Shown: piece after piece, positions 1 to 8,748 of the stretch
Layout of the letters: each line of letters begins with the position of its first letter
Numbering within the stretch: the first letter of the stretch is position 1
Assembly (NCBI GenBank): GCA_963789565.1
Contig: CAWBKX010000002.1
Span: 1,426,001 to 1,490,000, forward strand
Source of the DNA: CALAGB01 sp963789565
GTDB taxonomy: Bacteria > Chloroflexota > Chloroflexia > Thermomicrobiales > Thermomicrobiaceae
Reading direction: 5' to 3'
DNA length: 64,000 nucleotides
Notes under the pieces: model-generated
Told to the model about the DNA's origin: nothing
Databases searched by the model: none
What the model saw: the letters and a program-made list of their open reading frames with translations, nothing else
Made by a program: the position numbers and the translations under genes

Positions 1-172
1 CGACTACGCCGTCGACGAGCAGGAGATCGAGCAGGGGAAATTGCCATTACCCGAGGCGAGCATGGTTCATGCCTATGGTGGTGAGGTACGCACGGTGCCG
101 TTGATAGCCGGGCAGTCGACGACCAATCTGGAACAGCGCATCATCGAGCGCGTCTGCGCCGCGAGGCCCTGA
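1..172 (+). CDS. HldE/RfaE2-like nucleotidyltransferase, C-terminal fragment
   Basis: The 5' end lies outside the window. The frame opening at base 2 gives 56 residues ending in PLIAGQSTTNLEQRI. This resembles the C-terminal end of HldE/RfaE2-type sugar-phosphate nucleotidyltransferases, where a GGDY segment is followed by a VPL-x-GxSTT-xxIE tail; here DYAVDEQE and the STT motif occupy those places. Such enzymes transfer a nucleotide to a sugar 1-phosphate for cell-surface glycan synthesis. The stop codon overlaps the murJ start (TGATG), so the two genes are probably translated as one operon. The catalytic HxGH region is outside the window, so the family call rests on the tail alone. Confidence 0.6.
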   Translation, partial: DYAVDEQEIEQGKLPLPEASMVHAYGGEVRTVPLIAGQSTTNLEQRIIERVCAARP

Positions 173-1821
173 TGGAGACCACTACAACCGAGGTCAAACC
201 GGTCGAATCCAGCGAAATGTCCGACCGCGCGCGTATCGCCCAAGGCGCCGCCATCATTATGGCCGGCACACTCCTCAGTCGCGTCCTCGGGCTGGGCCGC
301 GAGCAGATCACCTCCTGGCTGTTCGGCACCGGTGATGCCGTGGCTGCCTTCACCATCGCTGACAACATCCACACCATGCTCTTCAACCTGGTCATCAGCG
401 GCATGATGGAAGCCGCGCTCGTGCCGGTATTGAGCGCCTACAGCGCACCTGAGCATCGCCAGGAGTTGCGCCGCATCACCGGCGCTTTGATGGTGCTCGC
501 GCTTATTCTGGTGGGAGGCGCCGTCATCGTGATGGAGCTCTTCGCACCCTACGTCGTGAAGGTCATGACCGTCTTCGGCGGAGGCGCGGGCGCACGAGGT
601 ATCAGCACGGTCGACCTGGCGAACGAGATGGTGCGCATCATCTTGCCGGCGGTCTTGTTGCTGGCCCTTTCCACAATCCTGATGTCGACGCTCTACTCGA
701 TGCACCGCTTCGCGCGTCCGGCGATCTCGCTGGCGGCGCGCAATGCGGCGGTAGTGGCAGTGGCGCTGACGTTGGGTCGCACCGCCTTCGGCATTCGCAG
801 CTTGCCGGTGGGGATTCTCATCGGTGCCTTCTGCCTGGTGTTGATTCAGGCGCCGGGTCTCCGCGACAGCATGCCGCAGCTCAACTTCGACTTCCGGCAT
901 CCAGCCATCCGGCGAATTCTCGCCCTCTACATCCCCATTTCGATCGGATTGCTGAGCAACACCGTGGCGCTGATCATCGACAGAAATCTTGCCTGGGGTG
1001 TCGGCGAGAACGCGTTAGGGGCCATGCGCTACGCCACCACGTTGAATCAGATGATTCTGGGATTGGTGGCCACCGCTACCTCGATCGCGGCCCTGCCGAC
1101 GCTGTCGCGTCACTTCGCCAATGGAGACGAGGGCGGATTTCAACGCACGCTCTCGAACGGCATCAAGATGGTGACGATCATGGTGGTGCCCGCCACGCTC
1201 GGACTGACCGCCATTGCCTGGCCAACCGTGCAGCTCCTCTTCTATCACGGTGCCACCGACTTCTCCGGGGCGCACGCCATCTTCGTTGCCTTGCTCGCGT
1301 ATCTGCCGGGCACGTTCTTCGCCGCCTTCGATCAAGTGTTGATCTTCACGTACTACTCGCGGCAGAACACGCGCACGCCGGTGGTCGTTGGCGTCCTGGC
1401 GGTTGGCGTCTATTTCATCTTCGCGCTGACACTTGTCGGACCACTCGGAATGACCGGATTGGTGCTGGCGAATTCGGCACAGTTCACATTCCACGCACTC
1501 GCCATGTGGTTCCTGCTGCATCGATCGCTCGGACACGTCGGAGACGCCACGGTGAAGCGCACCTTTTTGCGTTCGATGCTGGCGGGCGGCGTGATGGCGG
1601 TCGTTGTTTACGCGGTGGCGCGCGCGCTGCAGATGACGTCACTCGCGCCGACCGGAGGCGTGTCGAGTCTTTCGGCGCTTGCGGTCGAGGTTCTGGTTGT
1701 GGCCATTCCCGTAGTGGTTGGCGCAGGCGTCTATCTGGTCGCGTTGCGCCTCCTGGGCGTCGACGAGATCCACGCCATCCAGCGCGGCGTCATGCGGCGA
1801 TTCTCACGAGCCACGTCGTAG
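172..1821 (+). CDS. murJ: MurJ-type lipid II flippase
   Basis: A 549-residue polytopic membrane protein of the MOP/MVF superfamily, normal length for MurJ (about 500-550). After a short cytoplasmic leader (residues 1-22) comes the family-typical N-terminal block, with RVLGLGREQ near residue 40 and GMMEAALVPVLSAY near residue 85. About 14 hydrophobic helices follow. MurJ moves undecaprenyl-PP-linked peptidoglycan precursor from the cytoplasmic to the outer face of the membrane. The ATG overlaps the stop of the upstream nucleotidyltransferase, which supports this start and co-translation. Related MOP exporters of surface polysaccharides are possible, but the N-terminal block fits MurJ best. Confidence 0.9.
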   Translation: METTTTEVKPVESSEMSDRARIAQGAAIIMAGTLLSRVLGLGREQITSWLFGTGDAVAAFTIADNIHTMLFNLVISGMMEAALVPVLSAYSAPEHRQELRRITGALMVLALILVGGAVIVMELFAPYVVKVMTVFGGGAGARGISTVDLANEMVRIILPAVLLLALSTILMSTLYSMHRFARPAISLAARNAAVVAVALTLGRTAFGIRSLPVGILIGAFCLVLIQAPGLRDSMPQLNFDFRHPAIRRILALYIPISIGLLSNTVALIIDRNLAWGVGENALGAMRYATTLNQMILGLVATATSIAALPTLSRHFANGDEGGFQRTLSNGIKMVTIMVVPATLGLTAIAWPTVQLLFYHGATDFSGAHAIFVALLAYLPGTFFAAFDQVLIFTYYSRQNTRTPVVVGVLAVGVYFIFALTLVGPLGMTGLVLANSAQFTFHALAMWFLLHRSLGHVGDATVKRTFLRSMLAGGVMAVVVYAVARALQMTSLAPTGGVSSLSALAVEVLVVAIPVVVGAGVYLVALRLLGVDEIHAIQRGVMRRFSRATS

Positions 1822-1915
1822 TAGAGTCATTGTCACATCCACAATTCTGACGCACGCGGAGCACATGTCGCCGTTTCGGCCATAGCGGAAGCATGTATGA
1901 GAGGAGCGAAGTCTG

Positions 1916-2431
1916 ATGGGCCAGGTCTTCTCAATCTGGTCCTGGATACGTTGGACTCATCTCATCTCTGCAATCGTGTGGATCGGTGGCCAACTCTTCA
2001 TCCTGATTGTCCTCCTCCCAATCATGCGCACAACCCTTCCGCGCAACGAACGCACGCTCCTGTTCGCACAGGTTGGTCGCCGCTACGCGGTCGTCTCCTG
2101 GATCGCGCTGGCATTGCTTGTAGCAACCGGGTTTCTCAACGGTGAGCGGCGAGGAATCGCCTGGGAACGCCTCCCTGACAGCAACTATGGGCGTATTCTG
2201 CTGGTAAAGCTCATTCTGGTTGCGATCGTTATCGCAATCACGCTGGTGCATGCGCTCTACTACGGCCGTCGTATCACCGAAATCGCCGAGCATATCCAAG
2301 CAATGGGTGGAGACGATGCGGCCGTCGCGGATGAGCGCCGCCGCCTCCAGGTAACGTCTGGAGTTCTGTCAGGCGTGAATTTGCTCTTGAATCTGATCAT
2401 CGTCCTGCTGGCTGCGTCTCTGGTCGCATGA
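1916..2431 (+). CDS. CopD-like integral membrane protein
   Basis: A 171-residue protein with four predicted membrane helices. The first (WIRWTHLISAIVWIGGQLF, residues 9-27) has the His and Trp-Ile-Gly-Gly pattern of the CopD/DUF2269 group. A second conserved-looking stretch is LVKLILVAIVIAITLVHALY near residue 90. CopD proteins are linked to copper uptake or resistance; no other copper gene is nearby, so the substrate is unknown. A good ribosome-binding site, GAGGAG at 1901-1906, sits nine bases before the ATG. The stop overlaps the next start (ATGA), indicating translational coupling with the DUF6886 gene. Confidence 0.7.
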   Translation: MGQVFSIWSWIRWTHLISAIVWIGGQLFILIVLLPIMRTTLPRNERTLLFAQVGRRYAVVSWIALALLVATGFLNGERRGIAWERLPDSNYGRILLVKLILVAIVIAITLVHALYYGRRITEIAEHIQAMGGDDAAVADERRRLQVTSGVLSGVNLLLNLIIVLLAASLVA

Positions 2432-3075
2432 GCGTCCAAGCCAAGGGAATTTCGTGCGCCGATCATCAGTCGGGGGTTTGCTCGATGCCTGCTGACTATC
2501 CCGAAACTCTGCTGAAACGTGAGCCCGCACCGCCATTTGGCGGCGAAGGTGAGTTCGCCCTATGGCACTTCAGCGAGGATGACTCGTTGCGCCGCTTCGA
2601 TCCACATGTCCCCGTCACCAATCCGGATGCGCGGCCGCTAGTGTGGGCCGTGGACACGCGCCATGCACCCATGTTTTGGTTTCCGCGCGACTGTCCACGC
2701 GCCTGTATCTGGCCGGTCTCAACCACAACACCAGTAGACCTCGAGCGTTTCTTCGGGCAGAGCGGCAGCCGCCGAATACACGTCGTCGAGAGCGCGTGGC
2801 TGGACAAAATTCGCGCGTGCCGCCTCTACGCCTATCGGTTCCCACACGAGACCTTCAGGCCGCACGACGTCGGCGGCTATTGGGTCTCGGAAGAACCGGT
2901 TCAGGCGATCGAGCGTGTTGAACTCGATGATCTGATCGGCGGGCATGCGGATGCCGGGATCGAGCTGCGCATAACTCCCTCGCTCTGGCCGTTTTGGAGG
3001 CGGGTAGTCGCGTCGACCGTCGAATTCAGCGGCATGCGCTTGCGCAATGCCGCACCCCATCCGGCGCAGTTCTGA
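2428..3075 (+). CDS. DUF6886 family protein
   Basis: A 215-residue soluble protein without signal peptide. The body matches what I remember of DUF6886: LWHFSEDDSLRRFDPHVP near residue 45, then WAVDTRHAPMFWFPRDCPR, then LRITPSLWPFWRRVVAST close to the C terminus. The recurring HFSED, RDCPRACIWP and ITPSLWP blocks are diagnostic, but the function of the family is unknown to me. The ATG at 2428 overlaps the upstream stop. An internal ATG at 2485 (start MPADYPETLL) would remove 19 weakly conserved-looking residues and is an alternative. The position after a CopD-like gene gives no clear functional clue. Confidence 0.75.
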   Translation: MSVQAKGISCADHQSGVCSMPADYPETLLKREPAPPFGGEGEFALWHFSEDDSLRRFDPHVPVTNPDARPLVWAVDTRHAPMFWFPRDCPRACIWPVSTTTPVDLERFFGQSGSRRIHVVESAWLDKIRACRLYAYRFPHETFRPHDVGGYWVSEEPVQAIERVELDDLIGGHADAGIELRITPSLWPFWRRVVASTVEFSGMRLRNAAPHPAQF

Positions 3076-3167
3076 CGCCTGAGCGTGGCAACACGGTAGC
3101 CCCGCGGCTGAAGTCGTCAACTGGCTTCCGCCCGTTTGAGGCGGACAGCGTGTAGGGGCAACGCGCT

Positions 3168-4499
3168 CTAGCTCGGCGTTGGACCTTCGACCGGCTCGGT
3201 CGCGACCAGACGAACTTCGGCGATCCGCAGCCCATCGAGGTCGGTCACCTCGATGACGTACGGCGGAACCTCGACGCGGTTGCCGATCTCCGGGCGATGT
3301 CCCAGCGCCGAGAAGACGAACCCGCCGATCGTGCTGCTGTCCTCGGCGTGGAGATCGAGACCGAAGTGGCTACGGATGTCAGAGAGATGCGTGAGGCCGT
3401 TGATTCTCCAGCTGCCATCCGGTTCGCTGCGGATCTCTTCACTGGTCAACTCGAACTCGTCCGGAACATCTCCGACGACGCGCTCCATGATGTCGTCCAG
3501 GGTCACCATTCCTGCCGTGCCGCCATATTCATCGACCGCGATCACCACGTGCGTCCGATGCTTTTTCATCTCGTCCAGCAGTGAGTCGATGGCAATTGAA
3601 TCCGGCACAGTCATGACCGGTCGAATCAGCGCGTGAACGTCGAATTCTGACGATCCGTTCTCACCAAAGACCACATCGATCAGATCCTTGACGTAGAGCA
3701 CACCAAGGATCTCGTCAAGATCCCGTCCGTAAACCGGGTATCGGGCGAACTTGTGCTCCCGAAACACCTCGCCGATCCGATCCAGCGATGAATCGGCCGA
3801 GATCGCCACGAGCTCCGTGCGCGGCACCATGATGTCGGTGGCGCTGAAGTCGTGGAAGACGAATGCGCGCCTGATGATCTCCTCTTCGGCCTCGAACAGC
3901 TCGCCACTCTCGGTGCTGGCCGCCACGATCAGTCGCAGCTCCTCTTCGGTGTAAATCAGGTTGTGACTGAGGGCCGGCTTCACACCGATCAGACGCAGGA
4001 ACGTCTGTCCAACCCAGTTCATGGTGAAGATGATGGGCCGGAAGACTCCGAGGAAGAAACGGACCGGTGAAGCGACCACGAACGCGGTCGATTCCGGGTG
4101 CTGCAGCGCGAATGACTTTGGCGCAAGCTCGCCGAAGACGACGTGCAAGAAGGTGATGACGCTGAAGGCGAGGATGAAGGAGATCGTGTGTGCCGTGGCC
4201 GAGGCCGCGTTGTTCGACAGGATCGCTTCGAAGAGCGGGTCCAGCAAGCGCGCCACGGTTGGTTCGCCGACCCAGCCGAGCCCTATGCTTGCGATGGTAA
4301 TGCCCAGCTGCGTCGCCGCAATGAAGCCATCGAGGTCTTGCAACGCATTCCAGACGTTGCGAGCGCGCCCGCTTCCTTCGGCCACCAGAGATTCGATGCG
4401 GCTGCGACGAACCGAGACGAGCGCGAACTCGGTGGCGACGAAGAATCCGTTGATGACGACGAGCACGAAAACGACGACTAGTTTGAGGGCGACGTCCAT
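3168..4499 (-). CDS. CNNM/CorC (HlyC) family transporter with CBS pair
   Basis: About 443 residues from the ATG at 4499 (MDVALKLVVVFVL), chosen because it opens directly into the first membrane helix; an upstream ATG at 4556 adds an unlikely 19-residue leader. Domain order is classic: an N-terminal DUF21/CNNM membrane domain with about four helices (residues 1-180), a CBS pair starting near MVPRTELVAI (residue 215) and ending near DEYGGTAGMVTLDDIMERV, and a C-terminal CorC_HlyC domain (RINGLTHLSDIRSHFGL). The family is implicated in Mg2+/Co2+ efflux; the hemolysin label is historical. It lies downstream of the anti-sigma gene on the same strand, 180 bp away, probably as a separate unit. Confidence 0.85.
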   Translation of the reverse strand: MDVALKLVVVFVLVVINGFFVATEFALVSVRRSRIESLVAEGSGRARNVWNALQDLDGFIAATQLGITIASIGLGWVGEPTVARLLDPLFEAILSNNAASATAHTISFILAFSVITFLHVVFGELAPKSFALQHPESTAFVVASPVRFFLGVFRPIIFTMNWVGQTFLRLIGVKPALSHNLIYTEEELRLIVAASTESGELFEAEEEIIRRAFVFHDFSATDIMVPRTELVAISADSSLDRIGEVFREHKFARYPVYGRDLDEILGVLYVKDLIDVVFGENGSSEFDVHALIRPVMTVPDSIAIDSLLDEMKKHRTHVVIAVDEYGGTAGMVTLDDIMERVVGDVPDEFELTSEEIRSEPDGSWRINGLTHLSDIRSHFGLDLHAEDSSTIGGFVFSALGHRPEIGNRVEVPPYVIEVTDLDGLRIAEVRLVATEPVEGPTPS

Positions 4500-4679
4500 T
4501 GACCCTTGCCCGCTGAAAACGCTGGGCCAGCATCGACGGGCAGCGACCGATCGCACGTTTCCGTTGCGGAAGACGTGGCGCGGATGTTCCGCGAATCAAT
4601 CGACGCGTCGCGCTGACGTTCTGACAACATTGAGGGAAATCGTATCACTTGTAGTCGCGCGCGGCGTGCCTGAACGGGT

Positions 4680-5429
4680 CTACAAGGAGACGCCGAGGAA
4701 GCGTGGTCCGGTGGGCACGGGGCTGCCGCCCATCGGCTCGTCGGTCACGCCGATCAGCGAATACTGCTCAATTGGCTCGGAGAGTCGAATGGTGAGGAAT
4801 CCGCGCCCCTGATCATCGACGGTGAAGGTGCCGGCACTGACACGCTCATCGTTGCCGGTAAGCCACACCTGATACGTGTGTCCGGCAGGAGGTTGCGGCA
4901 GGTTTTCGACGATCAGCCAGGCCAAACCACCCCCCTTCTGAGCGCAGAGGGTGCCTCGCGCCGAACTCCCCGTCGTCGCGGCTGCCAGATCGAACCAGAC
5001 CAGCTGTGGTTGCGACGTCGCAACCGACTGAGCGACGGGAGTTTGTTTCGATGAATTGCCGCCGATAAGATGCAGCTCCAGCGCCAGATTCCCGGCCAGG
5101 AGAACGGCAAGCAGCGCCGCGGCCAGAGAAGCGACCCAGGCCAGTCGTATCGGCAGACGACGCGGTTCCTGGGGATCCAGATTCCGCAGGATGCTCGCTT
5201 TAAGGGACGGTCGCGGGTCGACCTGCGGCGCGCTCAATCCAATCAGGTCGACGATGTCGTCCAGACGATCGAACTCGAGTCGACAAGCTCGGCATGCGAG
5301 CAAATGTCGCGCGACAGCGTCCGCCTCGGCGCGATCGAGCGAACCGATCGCCGCCGCGGGAAGCAGCGGCCGAACTGTCTCACATGACCAATCGCGCTCG
5401 GGCTCAGATTCCGTCGATACCCTCTCCAC
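4680..5429 (-). CDS. RskA-like membrane anti-sigma factor, orphan
   Basis: About 249 residues from a GTG at 5429; the open frame extends to 5528 but that part reads like non-coding sequence. The N-terminal zinc-finger-like anti-sigma domain has the HLLACRACRLEF motif (H-x3-C-x2-C, about residue 40). A single membrane helix follows (LAWVASLAAALLAVLLAGNL, about residue 95). The extracytoplasmic RskA domain contains LVWFDLAAATTGSSARG and PAGHTYQVWLTGNDERVSAG. Such proteins sequester an ECF sigma factor and release it on proteolysis. Normally the sigma gene is adjacent, but none is visible on either side. Confidence 0.8.
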   Translation of the reverse strand: MERVSTESEPERDWSCETVRPLLPAAAIGSLDRAEADAVARHLLACRACRLEFDRLDDIVDLIGLSAPQVDPRPSLKASILRNLDPQEPRRLPIRLAWVASLAAALLAVLLAGNLALELHLIGGNSSKQTPVAQSVATSQPQLVWFDLAAATTGSSARGTLCAQKGGGLAWLIVENLPQPPAGHTYQVWLTGNDERVSAGTFTVDDQGRGFLTIRLSEPIEQYSLIGVTDEPMGGSPVPTGPRFLGVSL

Positions 5430-5581
5430 GCTTGACGACCTCGAGTTCCAAAACCACGCCGACGCCCTAACCCCTTGTGTTCTGTCTACGATTCGAGGGC
5501 ACGGTCGGATTGGCCAAGTGCATCGCAATGCGCGGAGATGGCGAGTGATTCTGTCAGGTCAGCTCGCGTTGAGCCCATAAG

Positions 5582-5622
5582 AAAAACGGCGTCCAGAGGG
5601 GATCGCCCTCTGAACGCCGTCG
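5582..5622 (-). terminator. Rho-independent terminator of the lipoprotein gene (copy 1)
   Basis: On the minus strand a hairpin (ACGGCGT-x-CAGAGGG paired with CCCTCTG-x-ACGCCGT, loop GATCG on the + strand) is followed by a run of T. It lies about 70 bases after the stop of the lipoprotein gene. It is part of a 77-bp sequence also found at 8672-8748. Confidence 0.8.
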
Positions 5623-5659
5623 TGAGCCCTGGCTTACTGCTGTTGTTGCGGATAGACGA
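5583..5659. repeat. 77-bp repeat, copy 1 (gene 3' end plus terminator)
   Basis: Nearly identical, with a handful of substitutions, to 8672-8748. Copy 2 holds the last codons of the LysM-C39 peptidase gene (VYPQQQQ and stop) and its terminator. In copy 1 the same codons are still readable on the minus strand but belong to no recognisable gene. Confidence 0.85.
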
Positions 5660-5691
5660 ACTCGAATAACTCGAAAGATACGGCGCAGGAT

Positions 5692-6342
5692 CTAATTAGG
5701 TTCAATGTAATCTCCTGCGAAAAGCGGCTGAGACACTGTGCCGCCGTATGCGTTTTCGAACGAATACATCTCAACAGGGCGGCCCCACACGGCAACACTG
5801 CTATCCTCATAGATCCCGTTCGTTGACACATGCGAGTCGTACCAAAGCAAGATCACCTTGTAGTCGAGCACTCCGGAACCGTAGAACACCTTTACCTGAA
5901 CTTGGGTTCCGGAACTGTCAGCAAAGATGGTGAGAACGGTCCCTTCGTAGAAGAGCTTCCACCCCTTGTACGTGTCAACGTTCTTGTACAGCTCCCGGAC
6001 GCCCAGATCGCTCCGGTATTGTGCCTTGATCTGATCGATCGACGGCATCGGAGTGGGTTGCGGCGTCGGCGTTGGCGTGGGCACAGGTGTTGGAGTCGGA
6101 GACGGTGTTAGCATCAGCGTTGGAGTCGGAGACGGTGTGGGAACAGTTGTGGGAGTTGGTGCTGAAGTCGGTGTAGCCGTTGGGAGAACCGTAGGAATCG
6201 GGACTGAGGTATCAGTCTGCACACTCTGCGCAAGACCAGACATCGGGACGGTCGTCACCAGATTCTCCGGCGTTGGGGTAGATGCGATCCCACACGCGGC
6301 CAACGTTACGCTTGCGAGAAATGCAACGATGATGCGCCTCAT
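5692..6342 (-). CDS. Lipoprotein with Thr/Pro-rich spacer
   Basis: 216 residues from the ATG at 6342, preceded by GGGAGG seven bases upstream. A lipoprotein signal is clear: MRRIIVAFLASVTLAACG with lipobox LAAC. Residues about 40-105 are a low-complexity TPTPTP/PTPSP spacer, typical of proteins held away from the membrane or threaded through a thick envelope. The C-terminal ~110 residues (from SIDQIKAQYRSDLGVRELYK) form a small soluble domain with many aromatic residues that I do not recognise. Its terminator is a copy of the one behind the LysM-C39 peptidase gene. Function unknown; probably surface-anchored. Confidence 0.7.
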   Translation of the reverse strand: MRRIIVAFLASVTLAACGIASTPTPENLVTTVPMSGLAQSVQTDTSVPIPTVLPTATPTSAPTPTTVPTPSPTPTLMLTPSPTPTPVPTPTPTPQPTPMPSIDQIKAQYRSDLGVRELYKNVDTYKGWKLFYEGTVLTIFADSSGTQVQVKVFYGSGVLDYKVILLWYDSHVSTNGIYEDSSVAVWGRPVEMYSFENAYGGTVSQPLFAGDYIEPN

Positions 6343-6360
6343 GGAACAGCCTCCCACCAC

Positions 6361-6813
6361 GAGTCACGAGCACGCTCGTGACAATCGGCGCGGTGCGGCA
6401 TGTTCTAAGGATATGAGAAGTGCGGTTGCAGGACTAACATCAATAGACCGTCGCATGTTTCAGAAATGCAACAATAATTCAATTGGAACTATGTGCCTGC
6501 GGATGACCGGAATAGCAACGGATGTGGTCTGTTCCAACGAACCGCGCGGCTTTGAGTTGCGCATGCAACTGAACCTTTGTAAACGGCCGCCATCCTGGAA
6601 GTGCACACCGAACGACCTGGCGAAGAGCAATCTGTGAAGAGTCTCTGGTGAGCCGTCCGTCGTGCCATGACCAATGCGCGGACAGCTCCTTAGCACGACG
6701 CTTAGAGAATTCCACTGGAGCGCCGGGTGCTATGGGAAGTCGCTTGATCTCGGCCCTGCTAACGTCGCCGACCTGCAATCATTCGATCGCGCCCGATAGA
6801 TTTCGTTTGGGAC
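6361..6813. other. Intergenic stretch, nothing recognised
   Basis: About 450 bases between the lipoprotein start and the stop of the HSDR_N gene. Several short open frames exist on both strands, up to 99 codons (minus 6479-6778), but none has a good ribosome-binding site or a recognisable domain. A decayed gene on the minus strand is possible. Confidence 0.4.
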
Positions 6814-8244
6814 TCAGGCCGTCGACGCGTCCCCATCACGAGCCATGACATCGGCTCGAAGGTCGGCCAGACTTCGACGCCCCGTTGGTAATTCAGCGAC
6901 CCAATGCGTCCACCCGTTAACGCTCGTTCGAGTTGGACCAAGTAACCGCGCGAACGCCTTGTCCGACAGAAACTGGTACGTCTGCCCTTCCCAAATGATC
7001 TGACCAGTCTCACTGAGAATCGCGCGTGCAAGATCACGTGGTCCTGAGGTAAACACCAGCGAGGTTCCCGATTTGACGACACCTGCCTTGATTAGATCGC
7101 TCAAGGTCACGCCGTAGCGTTGGTGCGTTTCCTCGATGTCAGCGTGTTGGCGTGCTAAATCGATAAGATCGACCAAAACGTTGGTGAGCTGGTTGCTCGA
7201 CTGAACCCGCACAACTTTCGTTATTCGTCGCCAGTTGAATTCGCTGGTGTTGTCAGTGACAGCGGTGTCGGTGACATCGTCGGGAAGCGTGAGTCCAATT
7301 ACGAGTCCTCGGCTGCGTGCCTTCACTGCCATGAACGTGCGGCTGTTCACTTCGGCCGCATCGTAGTATTTGAGTTCACGCCAGATAACATCTGGGAACC
7401 GCTGGTTGATGACCAATCGCAGCTCCTCCAAGAGCACGCGAGGTCCCTCAACGGATTTAGTGCCACGATCACTTCCCGTACCGTGAGATCTCGCCTCGAG
7501 TCCAACCTCGGGGGAAACCATGCCCACGAGTCCGGAATCGGTGGTGGGACCTATCCTGGTAACAGGCGAAGTGAGATGTGCGCGAAACCACTGCACCAGT
7601 TCTTGGGGCGATGCTTTGACCTCGGCGTCGACGAGCGCCCTTCGCAAATAGCGAATCGTTGAAGAGCTCGGGTTGACCATGATTTCGCGGACCGCCCGGT
7701 CTAGCCGTAACTGGTTGAGCCACGCTCGACTCCCCTCCGTCGTCATGCTTCCCCGGGACAACTGCCACAGTTGGTCGAACAGAATGCCGAATTCGTCGTC
7801 ATCGTTGAAGGCCAAGAGGTCAAGCCGCAGGATTCGTTTCGCACTCAGATCCGGCTTCAGGAACGTGTTAAACAACTGAAGATCCCGGCCATTCGTGAGC
7901 GCCGCCCACTCAATGCCCTCAACCGAGCAGTATTGAATGAGCTGGGCCGCGTTCTTCTCGGTCAAGTCTGATTGCAGCGCCTTGGCCTCTATGGCGAGCA
8001 ATGGCACCGGTTTCGCTCCCGACGCGCTTGGGCTGGCCATGGCGTAATCGATGAACTCCTGAGAATTGCGAACGTAGTACTCGCGGGTGACGACTCCGAT
8101 GCCGGACCAGCCCAACGCTGCGATGAGGGGTTCGATGAAGTTGGCTTTCGTGTCCGCTTCACTCAGCCGTGGCACAGACTCCTGGGCGAGAAACGTCCGC
8201 AGTCGGGTAAGCGTCTGCAGAATAGCCTCTCGGGCAGCGGTCAT
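6814..8244 (-). CDS. HSDR_N-DUF5655-RAMA three-domain protein
   Basis: 476 residues; GGAGGTGAG precedes the ATG closely. The N-terminal domain (1-150) looks like the type I restriction HsdR N-terminal nuclease fold: ADTKANFIEPLIAALGW, then FIDYAM and LLAIEAKAL, giving a PD-(D/E)xK-like D...ExK set, then LIQYCSVEGIEWAALTNGR. The middle (about 245-380) resembles DUF5655 (VLLEELRLVINQRFPDVIW). The C terminus (about 385-465) fits a RAMA domain: LIKAGVVKSGTSLVF, IIWEGQTYQFLSDKAFARLL, SVNGWTHWV. RAMA and HSDR_N domains occur in restriction, modification and defence proteins. There is no helicase motor and no methylase or specificity partner beside it, so it is not a type I R subunit. Confidence 0.75.
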   Translation of the reverse strand: MTAAREAILQTLTRLRTFLAQESVPRLSEADTKANFIEPLIAALGWSGIGVVTREYYVRNSQEFIDYAMASPSASGAKPVPLLAIEAKALQSDLTEKNAAQLIQYCSVEGIEWAALTNGRDLQLFNTFLKPDLSAKRILRLDLLAFNDDDEFGILFDQLWQLSRGSMTTEGSRAWLNQLRLDRAVREIMVNPSSSTIRYLRRALVDAEVKASPQELVQWFRAHLTSPVTRIGPTTDSGLVGMVSPEVGLEARSHGTGSDRGTKSVEGPRVLLEELRLVINQRFPDVIWRELKYYDAAEVNSRTFMAVKARSRGLVIGLTLPDDVTDTAVTDNTSEFNWRRITKVVRVQSSNQLTNVLVDLIDLARQHADIEETHQRYGVTLSDLIKAGVVKSGTSLVFTSGPRDLARAILSETGQIIWEGQTYQFLSDKAFARLLGPTRTSVNGWTHWVAELPTGRRSLADLRADVMARDGDASTA

Positions 8245-8671
8245 GTCTCACCTCCACAGACTGATCGTTCCGCACACCTTGTCACCGAGCATCACGACCT
8301 GCCCACCCGTGATTGAGGGCCAGCAACCGCGTCGGAATCATCTCCTTGTCGCCAGCGGCAGAGTCGGGATCAGCCAACCGTTAGCGGTCCAGACGGCGCG
8401 GTCGAGTGTTCTCTTGGGTCCGAGGTTCGCGACCATTTTGCAGTGAGTTGCTGTAGTGTGATAGCCATTGTGAGAAGATGATAACCGGGATCACCGATTT
8501 TGTCCCAATGAGGTTTCGCAGAATTCCGTCAACGTTTGCCTGTCACCTTCACTTCAGCCTCGAGAATGCCGGCCTGACCAAGCAAGGCTGGCGGTTGGGA
8601 ACGTCTCTCGTCGTTGGCGAAGTCCGTCCTGACCAGAATGGCGGTGAACTCAGCCGCATCGGAAGCACGAC
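8245..8671. other. Intergenic stretch, nothing recognised
   Basis: About 430 bases between the HSDR_N gene start and the terminator of the LysM-C39 gene. No frame with a credible start signal or domain. It should contain the promoter of the HSDR_N gene, but I could not fix one. Confidence 0.4.
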
Positions 8672-8709
8672 AAAACGGCGTCCAGAGGGGATCGCCCTCC
8701 GAACGCCGC
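8671..8709 (-). terminator. Rho-independent terminator of the LysM-C39 gene (copy 2)
   Basis: Same hairpin as at 5582-5622 with one weaker pair, followed by TTTT on the minus strand, just downstream of the peptidase stop codon. Confidence 0.8.
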
Positions 8710-8748
8710 GGTGAGCCCTGGTTTACTGCTGTTGTTGCGGATAGACGA
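8672..8748. repeat. 77-bp repeat, copy 2
   Basis: Covers the final codons of the LysM-C39 peptidase and its terminator; matches 5583-5659 almost base for base. Confidence 0.85.

Noticed and set aside
6814..8244. Type I restriction R subunit
   Set aside because: At 476 residues it lacks the helicase motor, and no hsdM or hsdS is near; only the N-terminal domain is shared.
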